The notes: generated by a model from the sequence alone, not told the origin. 64,000 nt of DNA from Mactromeris polynyma (GCA_032209605.1 JASFXZ010000026.1:3596001-3660000), one strand, 5' to 3'. Positions 31,837 through 42,991 are shown, numbered from the stretch's first letter. Made by a program: numbers and translations.

Positions 31837-34800
31837 CTACAATAGTACATAAAATGAATACAATAATTATCTTAACTGCGCTGCCATAAACAATGAAGAA
31901 GTAAATACCACCTATTTGAATTGTTCAATACAATATAGAACATGTCAAAGGAAAGACAACTCCGAAAGATAAATATATTTTTATCGCATGAGTTAAATCC
32001 CTTTTGTCGATGGAGGGCACTCTCTAAATACATGTATTATAACGATATTACAACAAAATGTTAAACGTACATATTCTTATGTTCTACTAAAATATGTTAA
32101 GTAATTATTTTGAGAAAATGTTTATGTTTATGCCATCAAACAGTCGCTCTCTAAAACATTGCATTATAACATCCCGCACTAGTTTCCTGGAACTGTAGTT
32201 TCCTGGAACTGCAAATCACAAGTATGTTCTATGCAAGCGCTTACTCGGCGTGTAGGTCATGATAGAAAATGTCCGTATCGGACACTTGTATTTGAGTTTT
32301 TGGGAAACATGTAAGAACACTGTCAATGCAGTGTCGTAGAGAATGCATTAAAAATCGATTTTCTCAAATATAATGACAATGCATTATTTGTAAAAAGTAA
32401 GACAATGTACCTTTAATGGGATAAAAGACAAATTTCTGTTCATTAAACTAACATTCTAAATATGCTTGCGGCACCTGGGCATTCGTGCCAAGAAATATAC
32501 AGTGTAATTTATAACTAAATAATTACAAGACATCGGAAGGAGAAGAAGACAGGACGTACGGTCGGAACTCGTTAATTCGAATTTATCGTGTCAAAAATAT
32601 CATTTTGAATGATTTTTTGTTTCGACTTAGCCCATTTCTGCTCGATGTGCCTAAAAGACACATCGGCGGCCGATGCATGTAATCATTTCGGATGAGACCA
32701 GGTATTCGGATAGAAGGTTGTCGAATACACGACGTCCGACAGTAGTAATTTCGCTCACCACTTGTACATGCTGTTTCTTCCACAACGCAGTTTGAATGAT
32801 AGAATTCCCACGCCAGCTTACCTGAAAATCGACGTAATTAAAATAAACTAATAATAAATAGAGAAATTGCTTCCTATATATAAAATAATTTGCATAAACA
32901 AACTTATAATTCTGTTCGCTTTGGGTCACTCGGTGAATCAAATAACACGTAATTGTTTTCCACCCACCCTAAAATGTTGATTCAAAAAGTAAGTTTGAGA
33001 ATAATTATTTTGTTGTATATCACTGGTCAATAGACATTTTCTAAGACCCAGTGTAGGAAGGGTAAACGTTTTCACAACACGAAAACAGTTTGAGAAACAC
33101 ATTTCCCTTATCCGATTTTAACACTATATTTGCGATATTATGTCTTCAAAAGCTCGAAAATTATAAATTTAAAAAATCGTAATATTGGAATACACAATTA
33201 TACGACATTACATGAATAACTCTTTATCTTAGAGTAAACATGGGTAAACATATTTTAAACCATTTTTTCTACCACTGAAACATTTTGACACACTGAACAT
33301 TTTATGCATGACGATCAAAGATTACCCTTGACATTCCTTAATACCTTACAATGTCATAAATTATGTTCATTTAATTCTGACAACGGTCTTTCTCTTATCG
33401 AACTGATCTAAAGAGCTAGATACATATTTCATCCATTCGCCATCTATCGGACCCGCACGTTCTTATAGCCGAATGGTGCGGTACATATTCCCAATACAGT
33501 AAACCTCAATAATAAGACCACCGTTCAGACCCTTAAAACTGGTATTCTTATTGACGTGGTCTTAATATTGAGTTTGAATAAAGAGCAAAACAGTGAAAAT
33601 GGACTTGATGGTCTTATTTTGGAGTGGTCTTTAAGTGAGGTTCTACTGTACTTACCGGAGTAGCTTGATGGACTCGTACATATGATATCTCCATTCAGTG
33701 TCAGATACTTAGTGTATGCATGCTCCATAAACCATAGACTCGAACAACTACATCCAATGTCCTGACCATACATTGTAATCACACCAAGATTGTTTAAATT
33801 CGAGAACAGGTTGCTAGGATACGACGTTATTGCATTATCGCTGAGGTCCAGATACCGTATATCATTGCATGTTCCTGACCCGAACAGTGCCGCATCGATG
33901 GACGTCAAGTTCATGTTCTGCGGAATAAATATTAAGTTATTTACGATACATATGAGACATGTTTGAAGTTTGGTAAAATACCAGCATTTTAGATAAAGGC
34001 CATTCATCTCATTTGTTTACAAGTCTTTACGTGAACCGCTAGATCATCACGGTGAAGGTGGTGGTGGTGGTGACGAGATTATGACAATGACGACGATGAT
34101 TATGATGCCTGTGACAATGACGCATGCGATGATTGTGATGCCTATGACAATAACGACGATGATTTTATTGTCTATGACAATGGCGACGATGATGATGATA
34201 ACGGTGATGATGACATAAGTTGTGAAGTAAGCAAAGATGTGCATGACGGAGGCAAAATTACATGTTCAAACTCCTCTTAGAAAAATTGAAAACGTTACAT
34301 GTATGCTCACTAATTGTCTCTATCTGATATTTGGTTATAAGGCATTAAGTAGCACAGTAAGAAATTTAGTGCGTATTTGGAATTAAATAATGATGATGCA
34401 AGTTTAACGTAATTTGAACGTGTTTATTCTGTATTGTAAAGTGTTTATTTATTATAGTGGCATCCATACTTAAAGGGCCTTTCATTTTTAACTTATGAGA
34501 CACGTTCATTCTAAACACATATTTGTCCCGACTCCTATCCGTTAATGCCAGGCACCAGGCAGGTAGGCACATGGTAAGCATTATACAGCTAGCTGGCAGC
34601 TGACCAACCGGTCATGTCAGAACGGACCCCTACCGAAATTCGTACTTTCGACATCCCGCTCCTTAATCACTCGGCCAAGGGAGACAGAATGTTACTTACA
34701 CGCAGAACAACTTGATACAAACTGGACTGCCCACTGAACAACCCGGTCGGTACACTTTGGCTATCCAACTTCGTGTTCTTGATAATAAATGCACCATTGT

Positions 34801-37800
34801 GTTTCGGGAATGACGGAGAAGCCGAGGTATTCCGAACAATGGTGACACCGGAAAGCATATCGGTATCGATTGAAGTAATGGTTCCGTTCTCGATCATAAA
34901 CTGGTCAATGGAACCAAGTTCGCTGGATGTATGGAAAAAGAATTATAATTGTCTTAATTCAAATTGCATAATTATTTCATATCAAGTTACATAACAAAAT
35001 TTTAGTGAACAAATACTATGCAGCCTCCCCGGAGTGAATCTCTTTGGGAGATGCATACTGTAAAACCTCAAGATTACGACCACCCTTGGGACCCTTGAAA
35101 ATGGCCTTATTATTGAGGTGGTCTTAATATTGAAGTTGAATAAAGAGCAAAATTGGAAAATGGTCTTAGAAATTATGTTCTTTTTTTTTAGGTGGTCTTA
35201 TCATTGAGGTGGTCTTTAAGTGAGGTTTTACTGTAATACTACGTTTAGATAATTGTTAAAACAGCAAAAGTGAGGTTTTACTGTATTTTGATTGCTGTAG
35301 GGAAATTGTTGCTATAGAAAGGTTTAATTGGTAGCCATTTAAACTGTTTTTTATTATTCCATAAGTCGAATATACTGTTGAAGAGCGGCCGCTCTGGAGA
35401 GGGTGCACTGTATTTTGAACTTCAAATAGAAAATGACGTAAATGCAAACCTTATACATAAATAAAATTCCGGTGCTTGAATACAAAAGACTGGTGATGAC
35501 TTCTTTATATATCCTCAATGTATATCCGATACATGAACTTCATGATTTCGTTATTAGCGAGTTCAGGGTTTCTTTAAAGTAATACTATGCTCATTTTTTT
35601 TCATTTGTTTATCTAACCAAACATGAAAAATATATTTCCTATAGTTAAAACATCGATAATCATGCATTAACAAAGAATGAACTCATATTTATTAATACAT
35701 ATTTGTTGAAGAAAGATGTTTGTACATCATAAAATTGTACAGGTTTTGACTGTTAGTAATATGATAAAAAAAGTTTTTTTCAATCGGTTATACATTGAAA
35801 TGGTTTTTATAAGAGATGTTTTAGCCAATGTAACAACAATGCTGGATAAAGCCAATTCTAACATTTTATGTTCATATGAGCCAGACACATCTTTAAGGGA
35901 AGTGATGGGTGAAGAAGTCACCGACGGACTTTCTTAGAAGTTTGCGTCCCGGTGTTTATTTGCAAGAATATTAGCTTCATTCATTTCTATGAGCACTGTT
36001 ACGTATAAAACACATGCATTTACCTGAAAGCGTTTGCAGGTATGTTGCCGAGCGCACAGTTGGTGATTTTGAAGTCCTCTATATGCCCCATGTTGGCGAG
36101 AAATCCGGAAGCAACGGAGAGTGATGCTCCATCCTCACATTCTAACTCTAAGGATGCCGGGTAATTGGTGTCGTAGCTAGCTGTATAAGCCATGAATAAT
36201 AATGTATTATAATCATCAGAACTTTTTTGGGATATATTTTGACCATTATTTGTTTTTATATCATATATATTCAGTACATTTAATAACGCACATATGTTAC
36301 CAACCATAGTTAGTTAAAATTTAGAATTCCCATATCGTGCGTTAATAAATGTACTAAGTATACATTTATGTGGAAAATATTTGTTCTTCGTCTGTGTCAA
36401 GACGCTACGTTTTACTTTGTGTTCAGGGAGACAACTCCTGCAGTCACTCGTTCATTTTAAGTGAAATTATGTCTCTTCTCTTCTCAAACATAGCCACTTA
36501 AGCAACTTAAAGCACAAAGCACTTAATTCTATGTCGCGTTTTTAGTGACCCGCTGTAAAGAATTCGAACCACACCCCCATACAAGTTACCCCTGGAAATC
36601 TGAAATCGATGTTATATTACCCCCGGGGGTAAGTTGAATCCGATTTAATATTACCACTGCGCAGCTTAAAATACCCCCTTGCTGACTGAGCTAATGTGAT
36701 CGCCTTCAATTATTTGAAACAATGATAGATTTAAGTTAAATGAATAAAAAAATATGAAACATACAAATTGAAAGCTGGTCTCAAACTACAAAGAAATCAC
36801 TAAAATGTTAATAACACTGTTGGTGTTGTGATGCTTTTATTTGAGCATTTACAACCTCTTCTGTAAGTGATGTCATTTCAAGAAAATGCAACATGCGATG
36901 TCACTATTTGCAAGCAGGAAACAATATTTACTTCATATGGTCACTTCGTTTTCATATTGCCATATGCAGCAAATATTGCATACTGGCAGTACATGCTGAC
37001 GTCACATGTGACGTTTTCTGGAAATGATGTTTCTGAAAATGAAGAGGTTGGAAATCGTACTGTGGCACTCATTTTATTCATATCATTTGCTGTTGCACTT
37101 TTCAATTTATGGATTGATAAACATAAATAAGGGAATGAGGGAGGTAATCTGAAATCGTAGGGGGCAAATTGAAATCACTTTCAAGTCACCACCGGGAATA
37201 ATTTGAAATCGATTACATCCTACCTCCCGGTAATCTGAAAATGATTTTAAGTTACCGGTGAGGAGTAACTTGAGACGGGGCTAGTATGTTACAACGGTTA
37301 TTTTTCATCGTGGTTTGAGCAAGGGGTACTGTGGATTCATTAATTTTCGTTGAACATTAAATTTCGTGGATTTCGTGGTTGAGCTTATCCACGAATTCAA
37401 GTACCCAACGAAAATTTTGTCTTACGATCGTATCCGAAAAGTCTATGTCCGAAAACTAGTACACTCCAGATAAACATCGCCGCTAACACGCGGTTACCTC
37501 CCGTGAATTGTGTCAGTTTATAAGCATGTTGGTGTATATATAATGTAAATATTTGATAACAATAAACTATTAATGCTTTTACTATTTATGTTTGTTATAT
37601 ATTCTTCGTCATTATTAAGTTGAGTAGTCAGTTCTGTGATGATGTTGTTGATCTGGTGTGCTATATTTAGCAGCTCTACTTCCAAGTACAGTACACGAAT
37701 ATTTTCATATCGTTGTGATCAGTGTGTTGGAAGTATAATCTCAACGTGTGAAATGTATCGTCGTTATAGCGTAATTATACAGTTTGTGACAGTTATAAAA

Positions 37801-39454
37801 TAAGTGATAAAAAATAACAAACAATCACAGAGAGTTATAAGAAATTTAATTTGTTTTTAATTCTATATTTAGCTTGTGTGTAGACGATAGTTTGGTTTCT
37901 CAAAAGCGAGTGATTTCGAAGATGATTTGCATTAACTTTTATTGACTGATTGTTAATTCGTTTAGCGCCAGATTAACTGGTGCTTAATTGACATATTTAA
38001 ATGACATGTGATGTAAACAATAGGTAGATAATTCTCAATATAATGTGTTAATTGACACTTGCATAGTGTGGCTAACTAAGGGAACGGGGCCACACGATGT
38101 AACATCGATAACAATGAAAGGTGAGAAAATACCTGTATATCTTTCGGGTCCGTGTCACTGTTTTCTAATTGACATATATATTTTATTTGTTTTGGACTTA
38201 TAGACTACTTTTTTAATTTATGCTTCAAAAATCAAAAAACCACGAATTCAAGTACCCCACGAAATGCCCATTTTGACAAAACCACGAAATTTGGTACCAA
38301 CGAAAATTAATGAATCCACAGTATTAGGCGTGCGGCATGGAATCTAGTCATTTCGAGGCATCAACATAACTAACTCCAAATTTAAGACTTCAAATTTGAT
38401 TGCTTCAACAATTTGATGTTTTTGTAAGCTTCACCTATTTATTTCTTTTGACAGTTACAGAAATACGGAACAGTTGATAAGAGTATACATGACACAATTG
38501 AAACAAATGTTGTGTATTCATGCGGTGCTGGTACAAAGTACGATTTTTCTAAGCTATCTCCATAGACAAAACTATTAAACTTAATGCATTTTTTTATAAA
38601 AGTAAAAAGTGGTAAAAAGTAAATGATTTAATAAAACCCTTTAAAAATGATACAAACACTACTAGTTTAAAAATCTCATTGTTAATATAAATAGTTAAGA
38701 TACACGGAGAGTTTATATTGTACATAGCAAAATATGCCAACAACTTCATTTTTGTTGTTTGTTAACAGATTATTCGATGCATACTTGTCCTATATGTCCT
38801 ATACAGTGGAACATGCTTATAACAAATTTCTGGGGACCTGGAGATTCGTTATATCCAAACTTTGTTATATCCATACAACGAAATTACGCTATATCTAATT
38901 CATTATAGCCGTTTAGTTATACAATGAAATATAGAAGAGCTTGTCGGGGAATAAAGATTAATATGTATTATCCGAAATTTCGTTATAACCGAGTACGTTA
39001 TAAGCGTGTTTCACTGTAAACGCAACTGGCCGTTATTGAAACCGATACATGTATTTTAAATCTTAAATGCAGACTTTAAAGACATTTTAGCTAAATTTAA
39101 TTGATAATTAACACAAAAATTATGTCCATTACATACAAAATACTGATAATTATTAATTAATAACTAACGGTTTCAATTAATTTACTTTTTTTTCTACTTA
39201 CCGCTAGCCAGGGTGCTGAAGTCGGAGTCGAACACGGCGCTGTTGAGGGCCGAAGGTAATCCGGTCAGCTTCAAGCGTTGTGGGATCGGACTGAACCCGG
39301 AGGCTTGCAGGGGGATCAAACTGTTACTACTCATCGTCGTATAATCGCACTCAAACAGGCCTGAGTCGTAGCTACATCCGGTTGGCATTGTCTGAGCCCG
39401 CACCGCGGTCAAGTACGTCAGACCCACGAACAGCAAGAATAACTTTTGATCCAT
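31631..39454 (-). CDS. LRR-3: diverged single-pass membrane LRR protein (6 exons, 387 aa)
   Basis: Join of 39202-39454, 36024-36180, 34700-34922, 33656-33917, 32759-32821 and 31631-31836 on the minus strand; GT-AG throughout, phases 1,2,0,1,1. It has a signal peptide (LFLLFVGLTYLTAVRA), an N-cap CSYDSGLFEC, LRRs through exons 2-4 (IRYLDLSDNAITSYPSNLF), the same 6-Cys cap (IGCSCSS, NCVV, ACTS, DAC), a transmembrane helix (about 333-354) and a Lys/Pro-rich tail (KKKPGAKKPAPKK). It is homologous to LRR-1 and LRR-2 but the LRR and first cap half share one exon. Three of its donors have mobile elements within 7-16 nt. Function unknown; surface recognition or adhesion is inferred from architecture. 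Confidence 0.87.
32559..32742. mobile_element. MITE family B copy (diverged)
   Basis: Left end CGGTCGGAACTCG after TA; the right end is near ACGTCCGAC then AGTA. The interior shares GGTATTCGGAT and GGTTGTCGAATA with 17145-17325. It lies in intron 5 of LRR-3. The right terminus is altered, so the end is approximate. Confidence 0.75.
32759..32821 (-). CDS. LRR-3 exon 5 (cap, second half)
   Basis: The acceptor is TTTTCAG|GT and the donor AGTG|GTGAGC; 63 nt. In the phase-1 frame it reads WEFYHSNCVVEETACTS, matching YYYENCATTDVCEG of LRR-2. A family-B MITE starts 16 nt into the next intron. Confidence 0.82.
33497..33648 (+). mobile_element. MITE family A copy abutting a splice donor
   Basis: Left end CAGTAAACCTCAATAATAAG, right end GAGGTTCTACTG; TA duplications at 33495-33496 and 33649-33650. 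The right TA is directly followed by CTTAC, the complement of the GTAAG donor of LRR-3 exon 4. Confidence 0.9.
33656..33917 (-). CDS. LRR-3 exon 4 (LRR plus first half of cap, fused)
   Basis: The acceptor is TCCGCAG|AAC and the donor TCCG|GTAAG; 262 nt. It encodes the canonical LRR and the IGCSCSSLWF cap start in one exon, whereas LRR-1 and LRR-2 split these into exons of 128 and 119 nt. A family-A MITE begins 7 nt into the next intron. Confidence 0.88.
34050..34215 (+). repeat. GAT/GAC-rich microsatellite
   Basis: Degenerate GATGATGACGATGAT-type repeats after a GGTGGTGGT run, in intron 3 of LRR-3. The hydrophobic reading on the minus strand is a by-product of the repeat. Confidence 0.8.
34471..34684 (-). 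mobile_element. tRNA-headed SINE copy 3
   Basis: On the minus strand the head reads TCTCCCTTGGCCGAGTGATT, a clear tRNA-Ser-like A box, with a diverged B box and the ACCGGTTGGTCAGC body. It lies in intron 3 of LRR-3, with its head nearest the donor. Confidence 0.8.
34700..34922 (-). CDS. LRR-3 exon 3 (LRR region)
   Basis: The acceptor is CATCCAG|C and the donor CTGCGT|GTAAGT; phase 2 in, phase 0 out. It encodes GSIDQFMIENGTITSIDTDM and FIIKNTKLD. The head of a SINE lies 15 nt into the next intron. Confidence 0.85.
35057..35233 (+). mobile_element. MITE family A copy
   Basis: Left end CTGTAAAACCTCAAGATTA after TA, right end GAGGTTTTACTG. An extra detached right terminus follows at 35269-35284. 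Lies in intron 2 of LRR-3. Confidence 0.84.
36024..36180 (-). CDS. LRR-3 exon 2
   Basis: The acceptor is TATACAG|CT and the donor TTTCAG|GTAAAT; phase 1 in, phase 2 out. It encodes NYPASLELEC and HIEDFKITNC, which align with NYPASLTVDC, EHFK and the IRNC start of exon 3 in LRR-1. The exon boundary is therefore shifted relative to the other paralogues. Confidence 0.85.
36574..37281. mobile_element. Inverted-repeat element with CCCC-rich ends and tandem GTAATCTGAAATCG words
   Basis: The left end CCCCCATACAAGTTACCCC is answered by GGAGTAACTTGAGACGGGG. A perfect palindrome, TTACCCCCGGGGGTAA, lies at 36617-36632. Internal words such as TCTGAAATCGAT recur at both ends. An 87-codon open frame at 36867-37130 overlaps a block repeated at 17705-17870 and is probably not a host gene. 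Confidence 0.5.
37329..38321. mobile_element. 993-bp non-autonomous DNA transposon, family D
   Basis: Ends CTGTGGATTCATTAATTTTC and its inverted match, with inverted similarity continuing for about 90 bp (AAATTTCGTGG, CCACGAATTCAAGTACCC). TA duplications lie at 37327-37328 and 38322-38323. No transposase-like ORF. It lies in intron 1 of LRR-3. Confidence 0.88.
38804..39016. mobile_element. MITE family C copy (213 bp)
   Basis: Ends CAGTGGAACATGCTTATAAC and its near inverse; TA at both flanks. The interior repeats GTTATATCC words. It lies in intron 1 of LRR-3. Confidence 0.85.
39202..39454 (-). CDS. LRR-3 exon 1: signal peptide and N-cap
   Basis: The ATG at 39452-39454 was preferred to the in-frame ATG at 39479-39481 because it places the leader right at the N-terminus, as in the paralogues. 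The donor is AGCG|GTAAGT. At 253 nt it is 39 nt longer than in LRR-1 and LRR-2. Confidence 0.85.
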
Positions 39455-40747
39455 TCTGAGACAATTGTCCGCACGATACACTGGACAAGTCCTTTGGAAT
39501 TCAACTGCGACAAGTTTATTATCGAACTTTAATATATTCAGAAATAAAACTTGGGCGTACTACTCACTAAACATATAGCCCCGTCCTACATTTGTTTCTT
39601 ACAGACTGAATTCAAAATGTATTTAATCATTCTTAAACAGTCTTAATACATGAACAATTAAATGTTGGCATTTAAACAAAAACGTTCGTGTATTCAAAAT
39701 AATGCACTTTACTTTTGTTATTTAATTCCATAAGCTGAGCGGATTACTTCATATCTTCAACTAGAGCTGTGATTGTTAAACTTTACTTTGCTTGACCTCG
39801 AGTAAGCTTGTATTTAGTCCCAATTACAAAATCGATTGAAAACAAAAAATTTGATTATATTGTTTTGTTTTTAATAATATACTGCAGGGTTTCTCCCTAG
39901 ACTCCTAATTAGGCTTTTTGGACTCCTATTTTTTTCCCTTGGACTCATGTTTCTGGCAAAATGAAATTATATTGAAGGCCTGGAACTTTTCCCAAAAAGC
40001 ATGGTTTTGGATTCCTGTTTTCAAATCCTATCGAGAACCCTGTACTATGCATAACGCTTTAGGTAACATCTTAGATAATTATTTCATCTCTTATGCAAAA
40101 TGTTCAAAAACTTCGGAGCCAAAACAAAGGCTTTTCTTTAAAATGTCATTTTAATGATCATTTATCTATGCAGAAGCAGAAGTGGTTGAACAATTCCATT
40201 CTACAATGTTTTTTCTGAAGTTAATCCTTCTGAATAGTAAATTATAGATAAACAGAAGCATAGCATCTAGAGTCTTAGACGTACGTAATCTTTCTCATAC
40301 CATTCATGGCTCTAGAAATTGTTTTCAAAGACACTTGAACCGAACTAATGGAAACGTAAAATTTGACTTGTCCGACATAGGAAGGTAGTTGTCCTAGAAT
40401 ATCGGTCAATTTAGTAACAAATAAAAATACACAATGATAGCTACACAATCTAAAATTAATAATCACATGTGTTTGTGGGAGTAAAAGGCTGATTTTGGTT
40501 ATATTAAAAAAAGACTTGTCCGGGACTAACTTCAATACAATACTGTTAGTAGCACAATGTAGCATTAGACTAGTCCGGGACGTCATTGAAAATCTTATTT
40601 TGCTGTTGATCGAAATGTCAAATCCACAGTGTAATGACTAAATATATATGTTTGATAAGCGCATCTGTGACATGCTACCCTAATTACGGATTTATTTCCT
40701 TCAACATGTTTTATGTGCCTTTTGCGCCAATATGTCTAAATCCATTA

Positions 40748-41009
40748 CAGTCGGACCTCGTTCATTCGAGTTCATTGAGTCTGAAATTTTATTTCGAATA
40801 ATACATTGTATCGAATAGCCCATTTCAATTTGACTTAAGTAAGAAGATACATCGGGACCTGTTATTCAATAATACGACCACCCTTGGGACCTTTGAAAAC
40901 CGGTCTTAATATCGAGGTGGTCTTAATATTGATATTGAATAAAGAGTTCTCACAATGGACTTGAAGTGTGATGTTATTATTGAGGTGCTTTTTAAGCGAG
41001 GTTTTACTG
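40748..41009 (+). mobile_element. Chimeric MITE: family B left half, family A right half
   Basis: The left end CAGTCGGACCTCGTTCATTC and TACATCGGGACCTG belong to family B. From about 40865 the text becomes CAATAATACGACCACCC and then family A through to AGGTTTTACTG, flanked by TA on both sides. Confidence 0.82.
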
Positions 41010-42284
41010 TAATTAATAACAATTGTATTCTTTCGTTTCTGATCTGAGACACAAATTAGTATTTATCGTGGCCTTAAAATGACAAGATTCCAGTAATTAT
41101 GTATATAAATAAGTACTAGCGGATGTAGAGTACGGACGATGACTTCTTACGTGGTACAAGCTATCCTTAACCAACTTAATTTAAAGCTTTAGCTATATAG
41201 CTCTGAATCGAATTGGAAGAAAAACGACTGACTTAAGCCGTATGGCGCCTTGGTTGATTAAAACATTCAAAATGCGGCATCGACTGACTTCAAATGCGGG
41301 TAAATCTCATCGGTCGACCTCAACATTGTGCCTGAGCGGCTCACGGAAATTCAAATTGGGAGGCTTTTGATAATCTTTGTTCGTTTTTATATAGCATTAA
41401 TTGAAATTATATGGCTATTTTCACTTTAAAATTCTGTCAACGGCATCGCTTGAATAGAATTATAGAGTAGGTGCAACAAACTCCCTAATCCCCATAGACG
41501 AAACATTTTAAGCGCACTAGATAGCCTAACCCCATGCCGTGACAATCTTCGAGTATTCACGTATGATATGCTTATTAATAAGTTTTATAGAAATTTAGAT
41601 GCGGGAAACATTGGAATTGAATAAACGTTCAACACGGCCAGTGAGGGACGTAAATGCTTTAATCGCTTTCCGTAAAAATGATCCGCGCTTTGAATTCGAT
41701 TTTTAGCAGTTTATTCAGTTTTGATTGGGTGGTCTCGGAATAATTCAATATGACACGGTCGTGTTTTTGTACGCTCAACATGATCGTTAATACTTTCAAG
41801 GTATAGGTATGATAATGACAAGACGGTTACATCATGTTTAACGTCTGTCTGTGTAATATGAGAGGAAACCATGGGAAAACGTATTGAGAGTGAAAAATTA
41901 CTTGATTTTATTTAATGAAAGACAAGCGAACACTAAATTGTTCCAGCAGGAGTGAAGCCGTCAAGTATAGATGTTTCTTAGTTAATATGTAGATATACTA
42001 GATACACTTTCATTCCCCAAAATGGCCTTCATATTGACGTTTTCACGACGAAATACTTTTTGAAAATAGTCTAATTTGTTAAAAGTATTAAATAATAAGT
42101 GAATAGGAAGTCATATCCAAGAAAGAATATTTTATTAAAGAGAAATCTCATTTTTAGACATTTTGTGCAAGCTTTCTAATGCCGTATTTGGCGACAATAC
42201 TTAATACCATTGTCGTGACTTTGTTTCACTCCTGTTCAATATTTTATATTCATATTCAAGTCAGGTCCATATTTTTACAAAATA

Positions 42285-42478
42285 CAGTAAAACTACAATA
42301 ATGAGACCACCTTTGGAACCCTTGAAAACTGGTCATCTTATGGAGAGGTCTTAGTATTGTGGTAGAATCAAGAGCAAAACAGTGAAAATGGACATGAACA
42401 TTGTGTTCTCAATATCGAGGTGGTCTTGTTATTGAGGTGGTCTTATTATTGAGGTGGTCTTTAAGTGAGGGTTTACTG
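42285..42478 (+). mobile_element. MITE family A copy with one extra 17-bp unit
   Basis: Ends CAGTAAAACTACAATAATG and GAGGGTTTACTG, TA-flanked. The right side has three GAGGTGGTCTT units instead of two, an early step towards the arrays at 10489 and 29198. Confidence 0.85.
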
Positions 42479-42823
42479 TATCTCTGTTTACTGTTATAAA
42501 CCGTGGAAGCATGATTTGTACAAAACTGACATAGAGGACTTGAGCAAAGGCACGATATTAGACGGTTCCTGAAACCTGGGCCTGTATGATCAATATATGA
42601 GTTAAGTCACATCCCGAACGTCATGTGATAATTGCAAGATAGAAATGTTTTACATATATCGTCGAAGAATTCCTCTACAACAATTTAATTTAATTTTAAT
42701 GTGTTATGTGGAATGTGTGCATATTATGAAGCAATCTCTGTAAGATCCAAATACGGTCACGTTTTACCTCGGAATGTGATACAAAAGTGCTGGCTGTGTA
42801 AATATATCTACATCAGTAAAATA

Positions 42824-42991
42824 CGTTAAAACCTCAACAATAAGACCACCATTGGGACCCTTGAAATCTGGTCTTCTTATTGAATATTGAGGTTAAATAA
42901 TGAGCAAAATAGTGAAAATGGACATGAACATTATGTTCTTTATTCTGAGATGGTCTTAATATTGAGGTGGTATTTAAGTGCGGTTTTACTG
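42824..42991 (+). mobile_element. MITE family A copy
   Basis: Left end CGTTAAAACCTCAACAATA, right end GCGGTTTTACTG then TA; interior AATGAGCAAAATAGTG. Confidence 0.84.

Noticed and set aside
34047..34244. Hydrophobic 65-codon minus-strand frame resembling a membrane peptide
   Set aside because: It is the translation of a GAT/GAC-rich microsatellite in LRR-3 intron 3.
36867..37130. 87-codon plus-strand ORF as a small membrane-protein gene
   Set aside because: It lies within an inverted-repeat element and overlaps a dispersed repeat (17705-17870) in which the frame is not evidently kept.
334..39454. LRR cluster as a lamprey-VLR-like rearranging receptor system
   Set aside because: The order N-cap, LRRs, cap, membrane anchor is superficially similar, but each gene is complete with ordinary introns and there are no unrearranged LRR cassettes nearby.
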